Shown here one piece after another: positions 8,172 to 18,026 of a stretch of 64,000 nucleotides of DNA (its first letter is position 1; each line of letters begins with the position of its first letter). The notes under the pieces are model-generated. The model made no database searches. It was not told where the DNA came from and saw only the letters and a list, made by a program, of their open reading frames with translations. A program made the position numbers and the translations under genes. Source of the stretch: Nocardioides massiliensis (GTDB lineage Bacteria; Actinomycetota; Actinomycetes; Propionibacteriales; Nocardioidaceae); contig NZ_JAUSQM010000001.1 of the NCBI RefSeq assembly GCF_030811215.1, forward strand, positions 2,914,001 to 2,978,000, given 5' to 3'.

Positions 8172-8987
8172 TCAGCCGAGCAGCTCGGCGAGCTCGCGCA
8201 TCCGGGCGACCTGCTCGGTGCGTTCTGCCAGCGACTGGGCGGCGAGGTCGCGGCCGGCAGCTCCCTGCAGGAGCGCCTTGGTGCCGCGGACCGCGCCGAC
8301 CGACGTGGCGGTGAGGGCCTCGGTGAGCTGGGCGACCGCGGCGTCGAGCTCGTCACCCGGGACCACCCGGGCGGCCAGTCCGATCGCGAGGGCCTCCGGC
8401 GCCTCCACGTAGCGGGCGGTCGCACAGATCTCCAACGCTCTCGCGTACCCAACCAGCTCCACCAGCGGTTTTGTTCCCGTGAGGTCCGGCACGAGCCCCA
8501 GCGCAGGCTCCTTCATGCAGAACCGGGTGTCCTCGGCGATCACGCGCAGGTCACAGGCGAGTGCGAGCTGGAAGCCGGCACCGATGGCATAGCCGCGGAC
8601 CGCGGCGATCGAGACGAACCGCGGGTCCCGCAGCCAGGTGAAGCCCTCCTGGTAGACCCCGATGGTGTCGACGATGTCGGCGTCGGAGTGCTGGAGCAGG
8701 TCGAGCACCGACTGCTCGCCCGGGATCCCGTCGGGCGACAGCATCCCGCGGTCGAGCCCCGCAGAGAAAGCGGCGCCGTCGCCCTGCAGGACGACTACCC
8801 GGACGCTGGCCGGCAACGCCCGGCCGACGGCAGCGAGCGCGGCCCACATCGACGGGGTCTGCGCGTTGCGCTGCTCGGGGCGGGCCAGCGTGACGGTGGC
8901 GCGGGTGTCGGCGCCGGCCGGTGTGGGCTCGAGCGCGACGCGGACGTGGCCGCGGCGAAGCAGGTCGGGATCGACGTCGAGGGTCAT
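8172..8987 (-). CDS. Enoyl-CoA hydratase/isomerase family protein
   Basis: A 271-residue crotonase-fold protein. The oxyanion-hole segments are AAFSAGLDRG (about residues 73-82) and RGYAIGAGFQLALACDLRV (about 130-148). The first catalytic Glu position, usually in an E-x-G-x-P-E segment, falls in CMKEPALGLVPDLTG, where the second acidic residue is Asp rather than Glu. It may therefore be a hydratase, isomerase or other crotonase. The neighbourhood (ABC-F ATPase, fabG/fabI nearby) resembles the mycobacterial echA12 region. It is 34 bp upstream of the ABC exporter on the same strand. Confidence 0.85.
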   Translation of the reverse strand: MTLDVDPDLLRRGHVRVALEPTPAGADTRATVTLARPEQRNAQTPSMWAALAAVGRALPASVRVVVLQGDGAAFSAGLDRGMLSPDGIPGEQSVLDLLQHSDADIVDTIGVYQEGFTWLRDPRFVSIAAVRGYAIGAGFQLALACDLRVIAEDTRFCMKEPALGLVPDLTGTKPLVELVGYARALEICATARYVEAPEALAIGLAARVVPGDELDAAVAQLTEALTATSVGAVRGTKALLQGAAGRDLAAQSLAERTEQVARMRELAELLG

Positions 8988-9008
8988 GGCGGGAATCGTA
9001 GGTGGTGG

Positions 9009-9533
9009 CTACGACACCGGTTCCGGTCCGTCCTCGCGCAGCGCCTCGGCCCGCATCACCGCCGCCGCGCCCTCGAGGTAGCGGGTCACGACCGCGCGCT
9101 CGTCGTCGGTGAAAGCCGCATCGTGGGCCGCGAGCCGCCCGAAGACCGGGATCAGGTGGGCCAGCAGCTCCGCGCGCCCCGACTCCGTGAGGTGCACCTC
9201 CGTACGCCGGCCGTCGCTGGGGTGCGGGCGGCGCTCGGCGTGCCCGTGCGAGGTCATCCGATCGACGATCCCCGTCGCCGCCGCGGTGGTCACGTTGAGC
9301 AGGCGGGCCATCTCCGCGGGACCCAGCGGTCCGCGCGACAGCGCCTCCAGCGCGGTGATCTCCGACGGGCTGAGCCCGGCCCGCCGCGCGATGGTCCGGC
9401 TCAGCTCCGCCTCAGCCCGCACCAGCACCCGCACCGCCTGCAGTGCCGGCGAGCGCACCATCGACCGGGCCCGGGTCCGGACGTCGTCGGTCTCGTCATC
9501 TGTCCCGTGGTCGGCCGGACCGTGCGGCTCCAC
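9009..9533 (-). CDS. MarR family transcriptional regulator
   Basis: A 174-residue winged-helix regulator. The recognition region LSPSEITALEALSRGPLGPAEMARLLNVTTAAATGIVDRM is followed by the wing HAERRPHPSDGRRTEVHLTESG, the classic MarR D-x-R-x8-T pattern. The start is a GTG at 9533. It is divergent from an MMPL exporter gene with an AT-rich imperfect palindrome between them, so it most likely represses that gene and itself in response to a ligand carried by the exporter. The ligand is unknown. Confidence 0.92.
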   Translation of the reverse strand: MEPHGPADHGTDDETDDVRTRARSMVRSPALQAVRVLVRAEAELSRTIARRAGLSPSEITALEALSRGPLGPAEMARLLNVTTAAATGIVDRMTSHGHAERRPHPSDGRRTEVHLTESGRAELLAHLIPVFGRLAAHDAAFTDDERAVVTRYLEGAAAVMRAEALREDGPEPVS

Positions 9534-9559
9534 CTGGTTTCACCCGTCCCGTCGCTGGA

Positions 9560-9582
9560 TAGTTAAGTTGGTTAGCAATCTA
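9560..9582. promoter_or_regulatory. Candidate MarR operator between marR and MMPL gene
   Basis: A 23-bp AT-rich island in otherwise GC-rich DNA, with outer TAG...CTA symmetry and two GTTA half-site-like elements (AGTTAAG and GGTTAGC). Its central position in the 84-bp divergent region suits a MarR dimer site. The symmetry is weak. Confidence 0.45.
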
Positions 9583-9617
9583 CGTCGTCGTCTCGGCTCT
9601 TCGGAAGGTCCCCCGCC

Positions 9618-11702
9618 ATGCCGTCTGCACCCGCCCGCCCCGGTCCCTTCGCCCGGGTCGTCACGGGCCGATCCACCGCGTGGGTCGTCGCACTGCTGCC
9701 CCTCCTCATGGCGGGCGTCGTCCTCGGTCTGGTGGGTGAGGCCGAGCGTGAACGGCTTCCCACCGACTCGCTGCCCACCGGCTACGACAGCACCGCCGCC
9801 GCGGCGCTGCGCGACCAGCTCCCCGACGACGCGAGTGCCGCCATCATCTTGTGGACCGTCGAGGACGGCGAGCTGGGTCGCGACCAGCTCCCGGTCCTGA
9901 CCGAGCAGGCCCAGGAGCTCGCGGACGGCGGCGATGAGGTCCCCGTCGTGCCCGCCGAGGACGGCACCGCCGCGATCGCGATCGTGCCGGTCGAGTTCGT
10001 CGACAACAACGACAACGCCGACCGGATCGCCGAGATGCGCGAGACGTTGCGCGACGGCGCACCGGACGGCGTCGAGGTCCGGGTGACCGGACCGGCTGCG
10101 ATCCAGGCCGACCTCGCCGGGGTCTTCGACGGCGCCAACCTCCGGCTGCTGCTCGTGACCGCCTCGGTGGTGACGGTGCTGCTCGTGGTCACCTACCGCA
10201 GTCCGATCCTGTGGTTCTTCCCCCTGCTGGTGGTCGGCGTCGCCGACCGCACGGCGGCGATCGCTGCGACCCACGTGCTGAAGGGGCTCGAGGACCTCGG
10301 TCTCACCGTCGCGTGGGACGAGTCGACCATCGGCATCTTGTCGGTGCTGGTCTTCGGTGCCGGCACCAACTACGCGCTGCTGCTCATCTCCCGCTTCCGT
10401 GACGAGCTCGGCAGCCACGAGCATGTCCGCGAAGCGATGGCGTCTGCGCTGCGCCGTACGCTCGAACCTGTCCTCGCCAGCGCCACCACGGTCGTCCTCG
10501 GCGTGCTCGCCCTCGTGCTCTCACTCATCCCCGCCACCCGCGGGCTCGGCATCGCGTGTGCGGTCGGGATCATCATCGCCGCCTTCGCCATCCTGGTCGT
10601 GCTGCCGGCCGTGCTCTCGTGCACCGGACGCTGGGTCTTCTGGCCGCGCGTGCCCCGCGAGGGCCAGCCCGCCCTCGCCGACGGTCGTGGGGCGTGGCGG
10701 CGCATCGGCGACACCGTCGCCCGTCGTCCCTCCGTCGCGCTCCTCGGCACCATCGTGGTCCTGGGCGCGCTTGCCAGCGGCACGCTGAGCATCAGCACCG
10801 GCCTCGATCGGTCCGAGCAGTTCCTCGACGAGCCCGAGGCGATCACCGCCGCGGAGCGGCTCGCGGACTCGTTCCCCGCCGGCACGTCCGACCCGTCGAG
10901 CATCGTCACGCGCGCCGACGCCCGCGACGTGGTTGCGGCCGCAGAACAGGTCGAGGGGGTGGGCTCGGTCCGCCCCTCCGCGCAGGCAGAGGGCATCACC
11001 CAGCTCGACGTGGTGCTGTCCGCCGAGCCGTCGAGCCCGGAGGCCGAGCAGGCCGTCGTCGACCTCCGCGAGGCGCTCGCCGACTTCGAGGACACCCACG
11101 TCGGGGGCGCCGAGGCCGAGGCGATCGACGAGCGGGACGCCACCGGTCGCGATCGGCTCGTCGTCATGCCGCTGATCCTCGGTCTGGTCTTCGTCGCCCT
11201 GATCATCCTGCTGCGGTCACTGGTCGCGCCGGTCGTCCTCGCGCTCGCCGTGGTGCTGTCGTATGCCGCGGCGATGGGCGTCGGCTGGTGGGTCTTCACC
11301 GGTCCCCTGGGCTTCACTGCCCTCGACTCGAGCGTGCCACTCCTGTCGTTCCTGTTCCTGGTCGCACTGGGGGTCGACTACAGCATCTTCCTCGTCACCC
11401 GAGCGCGGGAGGAGGCCGCCGGTTTCGGCACCCGCGAGGGGATCCTGCGGGCGCTCGCCGCGACCGGTGGCGTGATCACCAGCGCCGGCATCCTGCTGGC
11501 CGCGGTCTTCGCGGTGCTCGGCGTGCTCCCGTTGGTCGTGCTGGCCCAGGTCGGCACGATCATCTGCATCGGTGTCCTGCTCGACACCCTGATCGTGCGG
11601 ACGATCCTGGTGCCGGCGGTCGCCCGCCTGCTCGGCGAGACCTTCTGGTGGCCGCGACGGGTCCACGAGACCGGCAAGCACGCCGCGCGTGCGGACGCCT
11701 GA
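9618..11702 (+). CDS. MMPL family transporter
   Basis: A 694-residue RND-type membrane protein with two repeats. Each has one helix, an extracytoplasmic domain and a bundle of five helices. The diagnostic MMPL helices carry GAGTNYALLLISRFRDEL (about residues 249-266) and GVDYSIFLVTRAREE (about 590-604); their Asp/Asn-Tyr pairs couple transport to protons. Such proteins export lipids or drugs. The ATG at 9618 follows a ggaaggt site. Divergent marR suggests inducible expression. It ends 11 bp before the convergent ABC-F gene. Confidence 0.92.
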   Translation: MPSAPARPGPFARVVTGRSTAWVVALLPLLMAGVVLGLVGEAERERLPTDSLPTGYDSTAAAALRDQLPDDASAAIILWTVEDGELGRDQLPVLTEQAQELADGGDEVPVVPAEDGTAAIAIVPVEFVDNNDNADRIAEMRETLRDGAPDGVEVRVTGPAAIQADLAGVFDGANLRLLLVTASVVTVLLVVTYRSPILWFFPLLVVGVADRTAAIAATHVLKGLEDLGLTVAWDESTIGILSVLVFGAGTNYALLLISRFRDELGSHEHVREAMASALRRTLEPVLASATTVVLGVLALVLSLIPATRGLGIACAVGIIIAAFAILVVLPAVLSCTGRWVFWPRVPREGQPALADGRGAWRRIGDTVARRPSVALLGTIVVLGALASGTLSISTGLDRSEQFLDEPEAITAAERLADSFPAGTSDPSSIVTRADARDVVAAAEQVEGVGSVRPSAQAEGITQLDVVLSAEPSSPEAEQAVVDLREALADFEDTHVGGAEAEAIDERDATGRDRLVVMPLILGLVFVALIILLRSLVAPVVLALAVVLSYAAAMGVGWWVFTGPLGFTALDSSVPLLSFLFLVALGVDYSIFLVTRAREEAAGFGTREGILRALAATGGVITSAGILLAAVFAVLGVLPLVVLAQVGTIICIGVLLDTLIVRTILVPAVARLLGETFWWPRRVHETGKHAARADA

Positions 11703-11713
11703 CCTCGGCGCCG

Positions 11714-13312
<1,599 letters not shown>

Positions 13313-13323
13313 GTGGGACGAGT

Positions 13324-13953
13324 CTACCGCCGGATGGCCGAGCCGCTGTCAGCACGGGCGTGCAGTCCGTCGATGATCAGGGTGACCCCGAGGTCGTACG
13401 CCGCACCGGTGCCGCGCAGAAGGGTCTCGGCGTCGGTGTCGACGGCCCCGGCCGCCGCCGCCTGCACGTGGGTCTGCTCCGCCACGACGTGGCCGAAGAC
13501 GAAGTGCAGCAGGGTGCGCGCCGCAGCGTCGACCAGCGCGGCGTCGCGGTGGCTGCGGGCGAGCCGCGCGACCAGCGCGTCGTACGGACCGCGGGCACCG
13601 AGCCCGAACGACCAGGTGGTCGCGACGACCTCGGCGCCGTCGCGATAGGTCAGCAGCGCCGCCCGGAGGTCCGCGCAGATCGCGCGGACCTCGTCGTCCC
13701 AACCTCCGGATGCCGGCGGCTCGCGGTCGGCGAGGATCGCCTCGGCCACCGCGGCGAGCAGGGCCTGCTTGTGCGGGAAGTGGTGGTAGAGCGCGCTCGG
13801 CTGGACCGCCAGCTCGGCGGCGAGGCGCCGCATCGTCAGCGACTCCAGGCCGTAGGAGTCCAGCACGCGCAGCGCGTGCCGCACCACGTCGGCCCGCCCG
13901 TGGCGGACGTCACCCCTGCTAGATCCCGACCGGGCGGTCCGCTGCTCCGTCAC
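13324..13953 (-). CDS. bioQ: TetR family repressor of biotin genes (BioQ-like)
   Basis: A 209-residue TetR-type regulator. The N-terminal helix-turn-helix is LTMRRLAAELAVQPSALYHHFPHKQALL (about residues 39-66), followed by a helical ligand domain. It is divergent from a bioY-bioMN operon. Two 13-mers of the form TGAAC-N3-GTTCA lie between them, matching the corynebacterial BioQ motif TGAAC-N3-GTTAC. Family and operator together support BioQ, which represses biotin uptake and synthesis genes. The GTG at 13953 is 7 bp from a TAGGGT -10 (13961-13966), suggesting leaderless expression under its own control. Confidence 0.8.
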   Translation of the reverse strand: MTEQRTARSGSSRGDVRHGRADVVRHALRVLDSYGLESLTMRRLAAELAVQPSALYHHFPHKQALLAAVAEAILADREPPASGGWDDEVRAICADLRAALLTYRDGAEVVATTWSFGLGARGPYDALVARLARSHRDAALVDAAARTLLHFVFGHVVAEQTHVQAAAAGAVDTDAETLLRGTGAAYDLGVTLIIDGLHARADSGSAIRR

Positions 13954-13960
13954 CTGCCGT

Positions 13961-13966
13961 ACCCTA
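13961..13966 (-). promoter_or_regulatory. -10 element of the bioQ promoter
   Basis: On the minus strand this reads TAGGGT and ends 7 bases before the GTG start of bioQ. Its upstream edge touches the operator, so a bound repressor would block it. Confidence 0.5.
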
Positions 13967-13999
13967 CCTGAACACCGTTCACCTGGACGGTGTTCAGGT
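13966..13999. promoter_or_regulatory. BioQ operator pair
   Basis: A perfect 13-bp inverted repeat, ACCTGAACACCGT (13966-13978) and ACGGTGTTCAGGT (13987-13999), with an 8-bp spacer. It contains two overlapping-face 13-mers, TGAACACCGTTCA (13969-13981) and TGGACGGTGTTCA (13984-13996), spaced 15 bp start to start. Both fit the TGAAC-N3-GTTAC type motif known for BioQ. The site controls bioQ and bioY. Confidence 0.85.
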
Positions 14000-14018
14000 C
14001 TCGTGTCCCGGAGTTGTC

Positions 14019-14630
14019 ATGACCCGCTTCCCCCCCGCCCGTCCCGCTCGCGATCTCGCCCTGGTGGCGACGATGGCCGGTCTCATGGCCGCCCTGGGAC
14101 TCGTCCCAGCTATCGCGCCGTTCGGCGGTTCGGTCCCCATCACCGCCCAGTCGATGGGCGCGATGCTCGCCGGTGCCCTGCTCGGCCCGCGCTTGGGTGC
14201 GGCGTCCATGGCGCTCTTCCTCGGGCTGGTGGCGCTGGGGCTGCCGCTGCTCTCCGGCGGGCGCGGCGGGCTGGGGGTCTTCGCCGGCCCGAGCATCGGC
14301 TACCTCGTCGGCTTCGTGGCCGGGGCGTTCGTGGTCGGCCTGCTCACGCACCGCTTCGCCGTGCGCCCCGGCGGTCGCTACGTGCTGTGGGTGGGGATCT
14401 GCGCCAACGTGGTCGGCGGAGCGGTCCTGCTCTACCTGCTCGGCGTGCCCGGCACCGCCTGGCGTGCGGACCTCCCGCTCGACACCGCGGCCGTCGCTGC
14501 CCTCGCCTTCGTCCCCGGTGACATCCTCAAGGCCGTCGTCGCGGCCCTGGTCGCCCGTGGCGTCTACGCCGCCTACCCGGGCCTGGGGCCGGCGCGTCGT
14601 CCCCCGCTCCACGCCGACGCCGGTGTCTGA
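14019..14630 (+). CDS. bioY: Biotin transporter substrate-binding component BioY
   Basis: A 203-residue membrane protein of the ECF-transporter S-component family. It has about six hydrophobic helices. The BioY signature FGGSVPITAQSMGAMLAGALLG is near residues 33-54, and PSIGYLVGFVAGAFVVG and NVVGGAVLLYLLG follow. BioY captures biotin and, with BioM and BioN, imports it. It is first in an operon with the next four genes, and its stop overlaps the GTG of the ligase gene by 8 bp. The promoter lies in the BioQ operator region. Confidence 0.93.
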   Translation: MTRFPPARPARDLALVATMAGLMAALGLVPAIAPFGGSVPITAQSMGAMLAGALLGPRLGAASMALFLGLVALGLPLLSGGRGGLGVFAGPSIGYLVGFVAGAFVVGLLTHRFAVRPGGRYVLWVGICANVVGGAVLLYLLGVPGTAWRADLPLDTAAVAALAFVPGDILKAVVAALVARGVYAAYPGLGPARRPPLHADAGV

Positions 14631-15579
14631 CCCGGTCGACGTCCTCGCCGGGTCCGACCCGGTCGCGGCGGTGCTCGCCGCCTACCGCGACGGAGACCGG
14701 CTGCTGCTGCGGACCGGAGGGACGACGGGCGCACCCCGCGTCGTCGTCCGGACCGCGGCGTCGTGGGTCGACTCCTTCCCCACCTACGCCGAGCTCGCCG
14801 GCATCGGCCCGGACACCGTCGTCGGGGTGCCGGGTCCGATGACCGCGACGATGAACCTGTTCGCCGTCGCGCAGGCGCGGTGGGCCGGGGCGCGGCACAC
14901 CCACGACCCGGAGGACGCGACCCATGTCGTGCTGACGCCCGCGCAGCTGCACGCGGTGCTGGACGCCGATGCCGCGCGCCCCGGCACGGTCGCGGTCGTC
15001 GCCGGCGACCGCCTGGCGCCGGCCCTGGCGGCACGAGCGCGGGCAGCGGGTCTCGTCGTGCACCACTACTACGGAGCAGCGGAGCTGTCGTTCGTCGCCT
15101 GGGGCCCACACGCCGAGCAGCTGAGCGTCTTCCCCGGCGTCGAGGCCGTCGCCCGGGACGGCGAGCTGTTCGTGCGCTCGCCGTACGTCGCCGAGGGCGT
15201 CGCGGACGCCGACGGCTGGGCCGGCGTCGGCGATCGCGGACACGTGGTGGGTACCCGCGTCATCGTGCACGGCCGGCCAGGCACCGTCACGACGGCCGGC
15301 GCGACCGTCGTCGTGTCGGCGGTCGAGGCCGCGCTCGCCGACCTGGGGGTGGTGGTCGTCGGTATCCCCCACCCACGGCTGGGTGCCGTCCTGGCGGCGG
15401 TGCTCCCGGGATCCGTCGGCATCGCCGCGGCCCGCCGCGCCGCCCGGGACCGGCTTCCGTCGAGCCACCGGCCGCGCCGGTGGGTGCACCGGGAGACGCT
15501 GCCGCTGACCCGCCACGGGAAGATCGACCGCGAGGCGCTCGCCCGCGCCCTCGCCGCCGACCCGCAGGAGCTGCCATGA
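14623..15579 (+). CDS. Compact AMP-binding (acyl-CoA ligase-like) enzyme in the biotin operon
   Basis: A 318-residue ANL-superfamily enzyme, much shorter than the usual ~500. It starts about 30 residues before the P-loop motif LLRTGGTTGAPR. It keeps HHYYGAAELSF (the YGxTE-like motif), GVGDRGHV, a C-terminal hinge region and the catalytic Lys300 in LTRHGKIDR. Only the N-terminal subdomain is missing, as in short actinobacterial MenE proteins. The neighbours bioY and a thiolase recall the BirA-controlled yhfUTS genes of Bacillus subtilis (bioY paralogue, ligase, thiolase). I infer activation of a biotin-related or pimelate-like acid; the substrate is unknown. MenE-like activity is the alternative. 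Confidence 0.8.
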   Translation: MSDPVDVLAGSDPVAAVLAAYRDGDRLLLRTGGTTGAPRVVVRTAASWVDSFPTYAELAGIGPDTVVGVPGPMTATMNLFAVAQARWAGARHTHDPEDATHVVLTPAQLHAVLDADAARPGTVAVVAGDRLAPALAARARAAGLVVHHYYGAAELSFVAWGPHAEQLSVFPGVEAVARDGELFVRSPYVAEGVADADGWAGVGDRGHVVGTRVIVHGRPGTVTTAGATVVVSAVEAALADLGVVVVGIPHPRLGAVLAAVLPGSVGIAAARRAARDRLPSSHRPRRWVHRETLPLTRHGKIDREALARALAADPQELP

Positions 15580-16721
15580 CCGACGACCGCCCGGTCATCG
15601 TCGGTGCCCTGCGCACCCCGATCGGGACGGCGGGACGCGCCCTGGCGTCGGTCGACGCCGCCTCGTTGGCGGCACCGGTGCTGCGAGCGCTCGCCGACGA
15701 GCTCACCACGACGCTCGGCGACCCGATGCCCGCCGACGACGTCGTGCTCGGCAACTGCATGGGCCCCGGCGGCGACGTCGCGCGCGTCGCTGCGCTGGCG
15801 GCCGGGCTGGGCCACGCCGTCCCGGGGCTGACCGTCGACCGGCAGTGCGGCAGTGGGCTCGCAGCGGTCACGGTCGCAGCCGCCCAGGTGCAGGCGGGCG
15901 CTGGCATCGTGCTCGCCGGCGGCACGGAGTCCGCCTCGACGGCGCCCTGGCGCTCCTGGCCGCCGGTCGACGGGGGTGAACCCCGTCGCTACGAGCGCGC
16001 ACCGTTCGCGCCGGCGGCCGAGGACGACCCCGACATGGGGGTGGCCGCGGACCTGCTGGCCGAGGAGGCCGGCATCGATCGCGCTCGACAGGACGCCTAT
16101 GCCGCACGCTCGCACGAGCGCGCCTGGCAGCATCGGCAGACCGGTGGCTTCGCCGCGGAGGTCGTCCCGGTCGGTGGCATCGAGCACGACGAGCGGGTGC
16201 GGGCCGGGATGAGTGCCGAGCGGCTCGGCCGGTTGCGCCCGGCGTTCCGCCCCGAGGGCACGGTGACGGCCGGCAACTCCTGCGGCGTCAACGACGGTGC
16301 CGCCGCGGTCGCGCTGCTGCCTGGGGCGCTGCACGCACAGGTCGGCGTACCGGGGTTGCGGGTGGTGGCTCATGCGAGTGCCGGGGTGGACCCGCGGCGC
16401 CCGGGGATCGGGATCGTGCCGGCGGCCGACGCCGCGCTCCGCCGGGCCGGACTGACCCTCGACCAGGTCGACGTCGTCGAGCTCAACGAGGCCTTCGCCG
16501 GACAGGTGTTGGCGTGCTGCGATGCGCTCGGGTTGGGTGAGGAGCGCGTGTGCCCGCAGGGCGGGGCGCTCGCCCTCGGCCACCCGTGGGGCGCCAGCGG
16601 TGCGGTGCTGCTGGTGCGGCTGTTCAGCCAGCTCGTGCGTGAGGAGCGCGGCCGGACCGGTCTCGCCGCGATCGCCGTCGGCGGCGGTCAGGGGGTCGCG
16701 ATGGTGGTGGAGCGATGCTGA
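15576..16721 (+). CDS. Thiolase-family protein in the biotin operon (atypical active site)
   Basis: A 381-residue thiolase-like protein. The nucleophile Cys91 is in DRQCGSGLAAV, NEAF is present, and His336 is in GGALALGHPWGASG. The second catalytic Cys, normally in C-x-GGGQG, is replaced by Ala367 (IAVGGGQG). Loss of this acid/base residue would hamper normal Claisen chemistry, so the reaction may be unusual. Its ATG overlaps the ligase stop by 4 bp, indicating coupled translation. Ligase plus thiolase beside bioY matches the arrangement of yhfT/yhfS. The role in biotin metabolism is inferred from context only. Confidence 0.83.
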   Translation: MTDDRPVIVGALRTPIGTAGRALASVDAASLAAPVLRALADELTTTLGDPMPADDVVLGNCMGPGGDVARVAALAAGLGHAVPGLTVDRQCGSGLAAVTVAAAQVQAGAGIVLAGGTESASTAPWRSWPPVDGGEPRRYERAPFAPAAEDDPDMGVAADLLAEEAGIDRARQDAYAARSHERAWQHRQTGGFAAEVVPVGGIEHDERVRAGMSAERLGRLRPAFRPEGTVTAGNSCGVNDGAAAVALLPGALHAQVGVPGLRVVAHASAGVDPRRPGIGIVPAADAALRRAGLTLDQVDVVELNEAFAGQVLACCDALGLGEERVCPQGGALALGHPWGASGAVLLVRLFSQLVREERGRTGLAAIAVGGGQGVAMVVERC

Positions 16722-17416
16722 TTGAGGTCGACGGCGTCAGCCACACCTACGGCGACGGCCCGCTGGCCCGCACCGTGCTGCGCGAGGTGTCCGTGCGGCT
16801 CGGCGAGCGCCGCATCGGGATCATCGGAGCCAACGGCTCCGGCAAGTCCACCTTCGCGCGGATGCTCAACGGGTTGGTGCTCCCCACGACCGGCAGCGTC
16901 CGGGTCGACGGTCACGACACCCGCAAGGACGGTCGGGCCGTACGCCGACGTGTGGGCTTCTGCTTCACCGACCCGGACGCGCAGATCGTGATGCCCACGG
17001 TGCAGGAGGACGTCGCCTTCGGGCTCCGGCGGCGGGGCTGGAGCAAGCAGGAGGTCGCGTCGCGGGTCGGGGCGGCGTTGGCGGCGTACGGGCTCGCGGG
17101 TCACGCCGACCATCCGGCCCACCTGCTCTCCGGTGGCCAGAAGCAGCTGCTCGCGCTGGCGTCCGTCCTCCTCACCGAGCCGGACCTGTTGGTCATGGAC
17201 GAGCCGACCACGTTGCTCGACCTGCGCAACGCCCAGCGCGTCGCACGCGTGGTGGCCGAGTTGCCGATGCCGGTCGTGCTGCTGACGCATCACCTCGACC
17301 TGCTCGCCGACTTCGACCGGGTGCTCGTCTTCGACGACGGACGGATCACCTTCGACGGCGCGCCGGGTGAGGCGATCGCGGCCTACCGCGAGCTGATGGC
17401 GCGGGACGGCACGTGA
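16715..17416 (+). CDS. bioM: Biotin ECF transporter ATPase BioM
   Basis: A 233-residue ATPase with Walker A GANGSGKST (about residue 38), Q-loop DPDAQIVMPTV, signature LLSGGQKQLLALASVL, Walker B LLVMDEPTTLLD and switch LTHHLD. The VGFCFTDPDAQIV segment is typical of ECF-type A components. It powers biotin uptake with BioN and BioY. Its start overlaps the thiolase stop by 7 bp, and its stop overlaps bioN by 4 bp. Gene order alone distinguishes it from cobalt-type CbiO. Confidence 0.88.
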   Translation: MLIEVDGVSHTYGDGPLARTVLREVSVRLGERRIGIIGANGSGKSTFARMLNGLVLPTTGSVRVDGHDTRKDGRAVRRRVGFCFTDPDAQIVMPTVQEDVAFGLRRRGWSKQEVASRVGAALAAYGLAGHADHPAHLLSGGQKQLLALASVLLTEPDLLVMDEPTTLLDLRNAQRVARVVAELPMPVVLLTHHLDLLADFDRVLVFDDGRITFDGAPGEAIAAYRELMARDGT

Positions 17417-18021
17417 GCGCAGCGACCTTCGGGCTCTACCACCCCGGCACCTCGGTCGTGCACCGGCTGCCGGCGGGCGCGAAGCTGCTGGCGCTGTGCG
17501 CGGCGGGTGTCGGATCGGTGTTCGCAGCGTCGGTGCTGGGGGTGACGGCGTACCTCGCCGTGGCGGTGCTGGTCCCGCTCGTCGCGCGGGTGCCGGGCCG
17601 GGCGCTGGTGCGCCAACTCCGGCCCTTGCTGGTGTTCGTCGTGGTGCTGGCGGGCTTCCACGCCCTCGTGTCCAGCCCGGAGCGTGCGTACGTCGTCGTC
17701 GGGATGCTGCTCGCTCTCGTGCTCCTCGCGACGGCGCTGACGATGACCACGCCGACGTCGGCACTGGTCGACGTCGTCGTCCGCGTGGCAGGGCCGCTGC
17801 GCCGGGTCGGTGTCGATCCCGAACGACTCGGCCTGCTGCTCGCCCTCGGGTTGCGCGCCATCCCGGTCGTGATCGGCCTGGCGCTGGAGGTCCGCGACGC
17901 CCAGCGCGCGCGGGGGCTGGGTGCGAGTCCGCGTGCGTTCGCCGTTCCCCTCATCGTCCGCTCGCTGCGGCACGCCGACCGGGTCGGTGAGGCGTTGGCG
18001 GCGCGCGGCGTCGACGACTGA
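17413..18021 (+). CDS. bioN: Biotin ECF transporter transmembrane component BioN
   Basis: A 202-residue EcfT-type membrane protein. It opens with FGLYHPGTSVVHRLPAGAKL, the conserved start of T components, followed by several helices. It then has the two Ala-Arg-Gly coupling motifs: DAQRARGLGAS (about residue 160) and ALAARGVDD at the C-terminus. These insert into the ATPase grooves. It starts with GTG in a GTGA overlap with the bioM stop and closes the bioY operon. It converges on the APH-fold gene (5 bp between stops). Confidence 0.9.
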   Translation: MSAATFGLYHPGTSVVHRLPAGAKLLALCAAGVGSVFAASVLGVTAYLAVAVLVPLVARVPGRALVRQLRPLLVFVVVLAGFHALVSSPERAYVVVGMLLALVLLATALTMTTPTSALVDVVVRVAGPLRRVGVDPERLGLLLALGLRAIPVVIGLALEVRDAQRARGLGASPRAFAVPLIVRSLRHADRVGEALAARGVDD

Positions 18022-18026
18022 GACGC

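Noticed and set aside
13981-13990. BirA-type operator for the biotin genes
   Set aside because: The site fits the TGAAC-N3-GTTCA BioQ type and the divergent gene is a TetR regulator; no BirA-like motif is seen.
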